Shown piece after piece: positions 6,108-11,244 of a DNA stretch of 11,244 bases (position 1 is the stretch's first letter; every line of letters starts with the position of its first letter). Below the pieces are notes generated by a model. That model did not search any database, was not told where the DNA came from, and saw only the letters and a program-made list of their open reading frames with translations. Origin of the DNA: Bacteroidales bacterium UBA1197 (GTDB taxonomy: Bacteria > Bacteroidota > Bacteroidia > Bacteroidales > UBA932); NCBI GenBank assembly GCA_002309995.1, contig DBYB01000008.1:19868-31111 (forward strand), read 5' to 3'. The translations under genes and the position numbers were made by a program.

Positions 6108-6953
6108 ATGAGTGAATATGTGACGATCAATCTCGACGAATACATCCGCACCGGAGAGGGCGGAACCGCTGTTTCATATAAACATAAAGGCCGCCCCGCC
6201 CTGGCCAAACTCTACAATCCGGGGTTCGAGGCCGACAGGGCCAGGGAAGAATTCCTTACGGCCCGCACCGTATTCGAACTTGGTATCTCCACGCCGGAGC
6301 CTATCCGGCTAGTGACGGACGGGGAGCGCTATGGAGCTGAATACCAACTGATTCAAGGGAAACGGTCTTTCACCCGCATCATTTCGGAAGAGCCGGAGCG
6401 CATGGAAGAAATCTCTCTCGAATTCGCCAGGGAAGCGCGCAAGCTACACGACACCAAGGCCGATACCACGCGACTCCACTCTTATAAAGAGCGCCTCAGG
6501 AAGTTCTACCTGGAGATGGATTTAGTGCCGGAAGAATTCAAACAACGAGCGCTGTCCTTCCTGGACATCGTCCCGGACACACCTGCCTGCGTTCATGGGG
6601 ATCTTCAGATTGGCAACATCATCACAGACGGGGCGCATAACTGGTGGATAGACGTGGGAGAGTTCGCTTACGGAGTGCCGGAGTGGGACCTCAGCCTTAT
6701 GTGGACCATCTGCCATAATATGGGCAAGACCAGGGCCGACCATCTGTTCCACCTGACGCCGGAAGCTCTTACAGCCCATTGGAATATCTTCCTGCCCGCT
6801 TATCTTGGGACCTCAGACCCGCAGGAGCTGGGAGATTTTACCAAGCGGCTTCTGCCGTTCTACGCCGTCAAGGTCCCTTACGTCTTCGATATGGCCGAGC
6901 ACGGACGGCTGCCGGATGTTGCATTACAGAAGATCATCACCTTTCTGCCGTAA
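6108..6953 (+). CDS. APH/choline-kinase-like phosphotransferase (possible small-molecule kinase)
   Basis: This 281-residue cytosolic protein has a protein-kinase-like fold of the aminoglycoside phosphotransferase superfamily. It shows a glycine-containing N-lobe loop (TGEGGTAVSY, 15-24), the probable ATP-binding lysine K34 (ALAKLYNP), E48 on the following helix, the catalytic loop H163-G-D165-x4-N170 (VHGDLQIGN), and the metal-binding D182 (WWIDVGEFAYG). It resembles the kinase-like paralog family annotated in TIGRFAM as a Fibrobacter succinogenes family, with no known substrate, as I recall. Nothing specifically indicates antibiotic resistance. Its TAA is 3 nt from the ATG of the tyrosine phosphatase, so the two form an operon. 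The ATG is fixed by the promoter only 4 nt upstream. Confidence 0.85.
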   Translation: MSEYVTINLDEYIRTGEGGTAVSYKHKGRPALAKLYNPGFEADRAREEFLTARTVFELGISTPEPIRLVTDGERYGAEYQLIQGKRSFTRIISEEPERMEEISLEFAREARKLHDTKADTTRLHSYKERLRKFYLEMDLVPEEFKQRALSFLDIVPDTPACVHGDLQIGNIITDGAHNWWIDVGEFAYGVPEWDLSLMWTICHNMGKTRADHLFHLTPEALTAHWNIFLPAYLGTSDPQELGDFTKRLLPFYAVKVPYVFDMAEHGRLPDVALQKIITFLP

Positions 6954-6956
6954 TCG

Positions 6957-7829
6957 ATGAGACGCATTCAGTTTCTGATACTTACGATAATGGTATCCCT
7001 TCCCCTTTATTCGCAGCAGTTCCTCCCGGTCCGGGGCATTATCAATGCCCGCGACCTGGGCGGCTATATGGTGCAGGACGGGAGGAAGATCAAGGATAAG
7101 ATGCTCATTCGTGCAGCCCATCTGGCCGATGCTACCGAGGCGGATTTGAATTTTCTCGCCGGCATACCGGTGGCGAAGATTATCGATTTCCGCACCGGTG
7201 AAGAACTTGCAGGGAAGGCAGACCGTGCGGTGCCCGGGGCAGAATACATTGCCCTTCCAGTGGATGCCAGCGGAAATGCAATGGCCAATGCGACCGATGA
7301 AGAAAAGAAAAAGTTCACCGGTCGGAAAAAGTTTGATGTCAAGAAGGTCATCGTCTTTGCAGCGTTCAACGAAAAGGCGCAGGCTATAGCTCAACAGATG
7401 TATCCTGTTCTGCTGTTTAACCCGGACTGCCAGAATCAGTTTGCCGAGTTCTTCCGGCAGGTATTGGCCGCAGAAAACGGCGCGGTGCTATATCACTGCA
7501 CCCAGGGGAAAGACCGTACCGGCATCGCATCAGCCCTGCTTCTGGCTGCGCTTGGCGCCGACCGCGAGACTATCATTGCCGATTTCGACGCCACCAACAA
7601 AGTCTATGAGAAAGACGTGAAGAAGTATTCCCGCCGCGTCAGGTTCTGGGGCGGCAAGGAAGCAGAAGTCGGCGTGGTCAAAGCGTTTTTGGGCTGTAAT
7701 ACAGAGAATTTCGTCGCGGCCCTCGACCGCATCGTCCTGGAATACGGCTCCCTGGACGCCTATCTGAAAGGCCCCATAGGGCTCACCGACGGGGATATCC
7801 TACTTCTCAGAGAGCGTTATCTTGATTAA
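6957..7829 (+). CDS. Exported tyrosine phosphatase (Y_phosphatase3 family)
   Basis: This 290-residue protein has a Sec signal peptide at residues 1 to about 19 (MRRIQF, hydrophobic core, then LYS/QQ). The mature enzyme carries the family hallmark N30-x-RDLGG (N-A-R32-D33-L-G-G), the IDFRT segment with D78 and R80, and the P-loop H180-C181-T-Q-G-K-D-R187-T-G, in which C181 is the nucleophile and R187 binds phosphate. The HCxxGKDRTG form is shared with MptpB-like and LipA-type phosphatases, which hydrolyse phosphotyrosine and sometimes phosphoinositides. Secretion to the periplasm separates it from the cytosolic kinase-like protein encoded just upstream, so the two probably do not share a substrate directly, despite the 3-nt spacing. 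It has no lipobox. The natural substrate is unknown. Confidence 0.9.
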   Translation: MRRIQFLILTIMVSLPLYSQQFLPVRGIINARDLGGYMVQDGRKIKDKMLIRAAHLADATEADLNFLAGIPVAKIIDFRTGEELAGKADRAVPGAEYIALPVDASGNAMANATDEEKKKFTGRKKFDVKKVIVFAAFNEKAQAIAQQMYPVLLFNPDCQNQFAEFFRQVLAAENGAVLYHCTQGKDRTGIASALLLAALGADRETIIADFDATNKVYEKDVKKYSRRVRFWGGKEAEVGVVKAFLGCNTENFVAALDRIVLEYGSLDAYLKGPIGLTDGDILLLRERYLD

Positions 7830-8002
7830 ACCTCGGAGGTAATGTGCAGGCTATTTCCGTCCGGCGTTTATATCGTCATATGAGGAGTCCCTGGTGATGG
7901 CTGCGATGAGGATGCAGATTCTTTTCGTATAATAATTGTCTGAGTTTTTAAATCGTTCCTGAAATCTAACTCTCAGATATAACGATTATCCTCGAAAAAG
8001 AG

Positions 8003-8010
8003 TAACTTTG
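8003..8010 (+). promoter_or_regulatory. Bacteroidota -7 promoter element (TAACTTTG) for the greA-family gene
   Basis: TAACTTTG is followed by AGCC and the ATG at 8015, the same layout as at 6096-6108. The predicted transcription start coincides with the start codon. It closes a 185-nt intergenic stretch (7830-8014) in which no gene, RNA or convincing terminator was seen. Confidence 0.7.
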
Positions 8011-8014
8011 AGCC

Positions 8015-8482
8015 ATGGAATATCTGTCAAAACAGCGATACGACGAGTTGGCGGCCGAGTTGAACCATCTTATCAATGAGGTCTATCCCAAAGTGACGGA
8101 GGACCTGGCGGAGGCCAGCGCCCAGGGGGACAGGAGCGATAATGCGGGATACCGTGAGGCAAGGCGCATCCAGGGGAAGACCATCAGCCGCATCCGCTTC
8201 CTGCAGAAGATTCTTGAGCATTCACGCGTAATCGACGCCAACGCCCTTCCCAAAGACCGGGTCAGCCTTCTCAGCAAGGTCGAATTCACGAACCTCGCTA
8301 CAAATACAAGAATGACATTCGAGATAGTCAGCCCCCACGAGATGGACCTCGAGGCCGGCAAGATTTCTCTTAAATCCCCGATCGGCGCAGCCCTGATGGG
8401 CAAGAAGGTCGGCGAAATCGCAGAAACAAGCATCCCTTCCGGGACCCTGCGCCTGCGAATCGAAAGCATCACGTTCGAGTGA
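8015..8482 (+). CDS. GreA/GreB-family transcription elongation factor
   Basis: At 155 residues this matches the usual GreA length (about 157). Such factors enter the RNA polymerase secondary channel and stimulate cleavage of backtracked RNA. The N-terminal half (residues 5-75) is a helical hairpin with the tip motif GDRSDNAGYREAR (38-50); D39 and D42 correspond to the acidic tip that positions Mg2+. The C-terminal half is FKBP-like and contains SPIGAALMGKKVGE (121-134), the classic Gre signature. The tip has S41-D42-N43 in place of the usual S/K-E-N, a conservative change that keeps the charge. It is transcribed alone and converges on the aldo/keto reductase with only 7 nt between stop codons, leaving no room for a separate terminator. 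Confidence 0.92.
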   Translation: MEYLSKQRYDELAAELNHLINEVYPKVTEDLAEASAQGDRSDNAGYREARRIQGKTISRIRFLQKILEHSRVIDANALPKDRVSLLSKVEFTNLATNTRMTFEIVSPHEMDLEAGKISLKSPIGAALMGKKVGEIAETSIPSGTLRLRIESITFE

Positions 8483-8489
8483 GCGTATC

Positions 8490-9320
8490 CTAAAACTCCG
8501 CCGTATCGGGATTGCTGCCGAAGCGGGCGTCCGGCAGGGCGGCGATAGTGCTCATTTCCTCCGGAGTTAGTTCGAAATCGAAAACGTTGAAGTTCTCGCG
8601 GATCCTGTCGGCGTGGACGGACTTCACGAGAGGGAGGACGTTGTTCTGAATTACCCATCTGAGGATAATCTGGGAGGCAGACCTGCCGCGCCTGCCGGCA
8701 ATATCCGCAATATCGGGATTCTCCAGCAGGTGGCCGCGTCCCAGCGGGCTCCACGCCTCGACAACGATGTTGTTCTTCCGGCAAATAACAAGCGTATCCT
8801 TCTGCAGCAGGCCCGGATGGAACTCAATTTGATCTACGGTTGGAGGGATGTTGGCCGTAGCCAGGACGGGCTCCATATGTTGCGGGTAGAAGTTACTTAG
8901 GCCGATTGAACGCACCATTTTTTCGTCGGCCAGCCTTTCCATCGCTCTCCAGGTGTCAACATTGATGGATGCGGCCTTGTCGCCGAACTGCAATTTGTTG
9001 GCCGGCCAGTGGATCAGGTACAAGTCCAGGTAATCCATTCCAAGGTCCTTCAATGTCTTCTCGCAGGCACGCAGGGTCTTGTCGTAGCCGCGCTCCGTAT
9101 TCCACACCTTGCTGGTGACGAACAACTCTTCGCGGGGCTTCCCGCTCTGCCGTATGCCTTCGCCAACAGAAACCTCATTGTGATAAACCGCCGCCGTGTC
9201 AATGTGCGTATAACCTGCTGCAATCGCCTCACGCACAGCATTTACGCATATTTCTCCGTCCGGAGTCTTGAAAGTCCCGTATCCTATGTCCGGGATGGTG
9301 TATCCACTTGATAATTTCAT
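8490..9320 (-). CDS. Aldo/keto reductase
   Basis: This 276-residue (alpha/beta)8-barrel NAD(P)H-dependent carbonyl reductase is similar in size to 2,5-diketo-gluconate reductases (AKR5-type). The catalytic tetrad is intact: D41 (HIDTAAVY), Y46, K71 (VTSKVWN) and H104 (LIHWP). Other family marks are IGLSNF (139-144), VDQIEFHP (162-169), EAWSPLGRG (188-196) and the cofactor loop LVKSVHADRIREN (231-243), where K233, S234 and R239 favour NADPH. The physiological substrate cannot be told from the sequence. It starts 2 nt after the stop of the ybjQ-like gene, so the two are co-transcribed. It has no signal peptide. Confidence 0.94.
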   Translation of the reverse strand: MKLSSGYTIPDIGYGTFKTPDGEICVNAVREAIAAGYTHIDTAAVYHNEVSVGEGIRQSGKPREELFVTSKVWNTERGYDKTLRACEKTLKDLGMDYLDLYLIHWPANKLQFGDKAASINVDTWRAMERLADEKMVRSIGLSNFYPQHMEPVLATANIPPTVDQIEFHPGLLQKDTLVICRKNNIVVEAWSPLGRGHLLENPDIADIAGRRGRSASQIILRWVIQNNVLPLVKSVHADRIRENFNVFDFELTPEEMSTIAALPDARFGSNPDTAEF

Positions 9321-9322
9321 TT

Positions 9323-9643
9323 TTAAGCAAGTTTGACGGCCGTGCCGGAGGCGGTGACCATAAGCATGCCGCCGTTCTCGCCGAGGACTTCGTAGTCGAT
9401 GTCAATGCCAACAACAGCATCCGCCCCATATTGGCGGGCACGATCCTCCATCTCCTGCATCGCCTGGTTGCGGGCGGTAATCAGTTCCTCTTCATACGAG
9501 CCGCTGCGGCCTCCGATGATGTTGCGTATGCTGGCGGCAAAGTCGCGGAGGAAGTTTACGCCGGAGATGACCTCTCCGAAAACGACGCCTTTATACTCGA
9601 CGATAGTACGTCCTTCAATAGTCGGGGTAGTTGTAAGAATCAT
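9323..9643 (-). CDS. YbjQ/UPF0145 family protein
   Basis: This small cytosolic protein has 106 residues from the chosen start, the normal length of the YbjQ (DUF74) family, for which no precise biochemical role is established. Matching features are MILTTTPTIEGRTIVEYKG at the start, the GVVFGEVISGVNFLRD stretch, the GGRSGSYEEELITAR segment, and AxxYGADAVVGIDIDYE followed by a GTAVKL end. An upstream in-frame ATG at 9694 would add 17 residues (MYMHGKNVKLATK...) that do not resemble the family, so I start at 9643. It is the first gene of a two-gene operon with the aldo/keto reductase, and is divergent from the DjlA-like gene. Confidence 0.88.
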   Translation of the reverse strand: MILTTTPTIEGRTIVEYKGVVFGEVISGVNFLRDFAASIRNIIGGRSGSYEEELITARNQAMQEMEDRARQYGADAVVGIDIDYEVLGENGGMLMVTASGTAVKLA

Positions 9644-9786
9644 AGTTGTACTGTATTTCGTTGCTAATTTAACGTTTTTCCCGTGCATATACAAATCAAT
9701 CCTGCAAACTCTTCGACCGATTAAGACATAATGTCAGTCCTTTTATGTCGGAGCGGTTTTTGATAGGGGAGAGGAAAGGACAGACT

Positions 9787-10548
9787 ATGGGATTTGGAAA
9801 ATGGATAGGCGGAGTGCTGGGATGGGTCACTATGGGGCCCATCGGGGGTCTTTTGGGCTTTTGGTTCGGCTCCGCCGTTGATACTGTTATAGACCGGGCG
9901 GGTCTGCTCACTGGCGGAGAACAGCCGGCTGGCGGTCAGAGCAGAAGTACCTATTCGGCGACGGAGCAGCGTAACAGTTTTCTGGTGAGCCTGTTGGTGC
10001 TGTCGGCCGCCGTTATCAAGGCCGACGGCAAGACACTTCAGTCCGAGCTGGACTACGTGAAGGACTTCGTCCGCCGTAACTTCGGAGACGCAGCCGTCCC
10101 GGAGGCGATGAGGATGCTTGATGAATTCACCCGCCAGCAGGTGAACATCTATGATGTGGGCCCGCAGATTGCCCGCTATATGAACTACTCCCAGAGGCTT
10201 CAGCTATTCCACTACCTGGTCCAGATAGCTATGGCTGACGGACAGTTCCATAAAAGCGAAAAGTCCGTCCTGGAGGCAATCGGCAGTACCATCGCCCTGA
10301 ATCAGTCCGATATAAACTCCGTCATCTCAATGTTCTACAGGGAGACCAACTCGGCCTATTCCGTTCTGGGCGTTTCTCCTGATGCCACAGATGACGAGGT
10401 GCGCACCGCATACCGCCGTATGGCTATGAAGAATCATCCGGACAAGGTTGCCACGCTTGGCCCCGACGTGCAGAAAGCCGCTGCGGAAAAGTTCCGCCAG
10501 GTCCAGGAAGCCTACGAGGCCGTCAAGCGCGAAAGAGGTATCAACTGA
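9787..10548 (+). CDS. DjlA-like TerB and J-domain co-chaperone
   Basis: This protein has 253 residues from the chosen start and three parts. The first is a glycine-rich hydrophobic N-terminus (MGFGKWIGGVLGWVTMGPIG, about residues 1-30) that may insert in the membrane as in E. coli DjlA. The second is a helical TerB-like domain (about 60-186) with the two acidic IKADGKT and AMADGQFH motifs (D80, D151). The third is a C-terminal J domain (about 189-248) with the DnaK-stimulating HPD at 217-219. The order matches DjlA, which activates DnaK at the membrane. An in-frame ATG 42 nt upstream (9745) would put a charged stretch (SERFLIGERKGQ) before the hydrophobic segment. I prefer 9787 because it is preceded by a purine-rich GAGGAAAGGA six bases before it, and DjlA-type proteins begin with this segment. 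It is divergent from ybjQ, and decayed DNA follows directly after its stop. Confidence 0.85.
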   Translation: MGFGKWIGGVLGWVTMGPIGGLLGFWFGSAVDTVIDRAGLLTGGEQPAGGQSRSTYSATEQRNSFLVSLLVLSAAVIKADGKTLQSELDYVKDFVRRNFGDAAVPEAMRMLDEFTRQQVNIYDVGPQIARYMNYSQRLQLFHYLVQIAMADGQFHKSEKSVLEAIGSTIALNQSDINSVISMFYRETNSAYSVLGVSPDATDDEVRTAYRRMAMKNHPDKVATLGPDVQKAAAEKFRQVQEAYEAVKRERGIN

Positions 10549-10550
10549 AT

Positions 10551-10718
10551 GTTATAGGTAATAATCAAGCTGTATACAAGGTGGCCCTTCCGGATGGCGA
10601 TATCGGAGTCGTTGAAGTCCAACCCTCCAAACTTCCGCCAGTCCGCTTCCGTGGTCGTATCTATATCCGTGTTGGTGCCCGTAAAGCGATTCAAATCGTG
10701 AACAAGCAAAGACATTAG
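10551..10718 (+). pseudogene. Fragment of AlbA_2 (Schlafen-type) putative ATP-binding protein
   Basis: The plus-strand frame entering after the DjlA-like stop reads VIGNNQAVYKVALPDG, then VVEVQPSKLPPVRFRGRIYI, then RVGARKAIQIVNKQRH and a TAG. The VEVQPSxxPPVRxxGRxYIRVGxRxA pattern is what I recall for the AlbA_2 (formerly AAA_4, divergent AAA) domain found in many bacterial putative transcriptional regulators of about 400-500 residues. There is no start codon, both flanks of the domain are gone, and the frame stops about 15 residues after the motif. It is a decayed internal piece. The minus-strand frame across it (10512-10715) is its antisense shadow. Confidence 0.65.
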
Positions 10719-10922
10719 TAAAACATTAAATATTAATAAGTTATATAATCAACGCGTTAAATAAACGCATCACTAGTATTTGAACATATATTATTAGTTA
10801 AGTAGTGCTTTGTGCGGCGGGCCTTTCGGACCGCATGCAAATATAAGGTATAGGGCTTTTGACTTCCAGCAACAGATGTTGCAATCTATGTCACATTTGT
10901 TACAGGGGTAACATTTTTTACA
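10719..10922. other. AT-rich spacer between two gene remnants
   Basis: No coding region is supported here. The first 80 nt are very AT-rich. The rest holds a short hairpin (10817-10834), a possible minus-strand promoter (10838-10845), and an imperfect TGTTAC/GTAACA hairpin (10898-10913) followed by six T residues on the plus strand. Confidence 0.5.
10838..10845 (-). promoter_or_regulatory. Candidate minus-strand -7 element (TATATTTG)
   Basis: The minus strand reads TATATTTG, an exact TAnnTTTG match, pointing left into the spacer and then antisense to the AlbA_2 remnant. The predicted start would fall near 10834, at the base of a GCGG-U-CC/GG-C-CCGC hairpin with a GAAA tetraloop (10817-10834, minus strand). 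No -33 box or downstream gene is clear, and chance matches are likely in AT-rich DNA. Confidence 0.25.
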
Positions 10923-11123
10923 GTGAAGACCAACGATCGCCTTCCCATCAACCTGAACAGTTTCGCCAAAGCCATCCTTGGTAAATATAAGGATGAGACC
11001 TTCCCGAAATATGAAATGATAGGCACCCACGCCGGCCGCCGTACCTTTATCTGTTTCGCCCTCTCCAGCGGTATCCCGCCGCAGGCGGATGATGTGGCCC
11101 GCACTGGCTGCGGACAGGTGTAG
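10923..11123 (+). pseudogene. Tyrosine recombinase (integrase) remnant
   Basis: The frame encodes KTNDRLPINLNSFAKAILGK, the family segment that contains the catalytic beta-hairpin lysine, and then KYEMIGTHAGRRTFICFALS, which contains the catalytic H36-x2-R39 box. This is the style of Bacteroidales mobile-element integrases. The N-terminal DNA-binding part and first catalytic arginine are absent. Only about 34 residues separate the lysine from HxxR, where intact relatives have roughly twice that or more, so an internal in-frame deletion near KYKDETFP is likely. After GIPPQ the expected W-x-G-H and tyrosine-nucleophile boxes are replaced by ADDVARTGCGQV and a stop; shifting one base gives MMW, hinting at a frameshift. 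It is inactive. The GTG taken as the left boundary is arbitrary. Confidence 0.75.
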
Positions 11124-11172
11124 AACTTTTGAAACGGGCTAAAAAATGTTTTACAAACGTTTTAGAGTACCC

Positions 11173-11204
11173 AAAAAAAGCGTCCGACTGAACCAGTCGA
11201 ACGC
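11173..11204 (-). terminator. Rho-independent terminator reading leftward
   Basis: GCGTCCGACTG (11180-11190) pairs with CAGTCGAACGC (11194-11204) around a three-base loop, with one non-Watson-Crick position. On the minus strand that position is a U-G wobble, while on the plus strand it is a C-A mismatch. The minus-strand stem is followed at once by seven T residues (11179-11173). Both points favour termination of a minus-strand transcript entering from beyond the right edge. The plus-strand side has no U-tract. Confidence 0.75.
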
Positions 11205-11244
11205 CTTTGTAAGTGGTTGAGAAGCAAATTTACTTTAGACCCTC

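Noticed and set aside
7830..8014. Short frame YEESLVMAAMRMQILFV in the gap before greA, and a CCTCGGAGG palindrome after the phosphatase stop
   Set aside because: The frame has only about 30 codons, no family match and no usable start near a promoter. The palindrome is too short and has no T-tract to act as a terminator.
10512..10715. 67-residue minus-strand frame (MSLLVHDLNRF...)
   Set aside because: The plus-strand frame over the same bases shows the AlbA_2 VEVQPS...GRIYIRVG pattern, so the minus frame is its shadow, and it also runs into the DjlA-like gene.
10898..10919. TGTTAC/GTAACA hairpin followed by T residues as a plus-strand terminator
   Set aside because: The stem is only six pairs and AT-rich, and no intact plus-strand gene ends just before it. 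It may simply be part of decayed coding sequence.
11225..11232. TAAATTTG on the minus strand as a -7 promoter element
   Set aside because: It would make a transcript of only about 45 nt before the terminator. A minimal small RNA cannot be excluded, but a chance match in AT-rich sequence is more likely.
11163..11244. Minus-strand open frame through the terminator hairpin at the right edge
   Set aside because: It reads straight through a strong hairpin and U-tract and has no recognisable motif; it is more likely the 3' untranslated side of a gene beyond the edge. An EGLK-stop reading at 11230-11244 is too short to judge.
1..11244. CRISPR array, tRNA, rRNA or riboswitch
   Set aside because: No regularly spaced direct repeats, cloverleaf-like segment or recognisable riboswitch core was seen on reading both strands.

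Overview
The window looks like a chromosomal segment from a Bacteroidota bacterium, most likely an anaerobic gut-type member of the Bacteroidales. Three genes are preceded by the Bacteroidota sigma factor -7 motif TAnnTTTG. The protein families fit this group, and the integrase remnant has the sequence style of Bacteroidales tyrosine recombinases. No marker gene fixes the genus. No rRNA, tRNA or CRISPR array was seen.

Left part (1-5122, minus strand). A tightly packed six-gene run is transcribed right to left: exported nitroreductase, hypB, a 941-residue FAD/iron-sulfur oxidoreductase, hypA, a 99-residue membrane protein, and a DUF5692-like multi-pass membrane protein cut by the window edge. 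Most junctions are 2-4 nt gaps or an 8-nt overlap. The one exception is a 46-nt gap before hypA that holds a dispersed repeat. HypA and HypB are nickel-delivery proteins, but no hydrogenase and no hypCDEF are visible. The run therefore looks like a nickel- and electron-transfer-linked membrane system whose target is not evident here. It is the most interesting region.

Middle part (5123-9643). A beta-carbonic anhydrase lies divergent to that operon. Next comes a truncated prolyl-tRNA editing gene (YbaK/ProX type) whose homology stops exactly at an 85-bp cluster of four alternating copies of a TTCRTCCAC motif. Then come a kinase-like phosphotransferase and an exported tyrosine phosphatase as a two-gene operon, a GreA-family factor, and a convergent minus-strand pair (ybjQ-like gene followed by an aldo/keto reductase). 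The carbonic anhydrase, kinase and greA promoters sit so close to the start codons that leaderless or nearly leaderless mRNAs are predicted.

Right part (9644-11244). A DjlA-like TerB/J-domain co-chaperone is followed by decayed accessory DNA: a fragment of an AlbA_2-type ATP-binding protein, an AT-rich spacer with a possible minus-strand promoter and hairpin, and a tyrosine recombinase remnant missing its front, part of its middle and its catalytic C-terminus. A clear rho-independent terminator points leftward and serves a transcription unit beyond the window.
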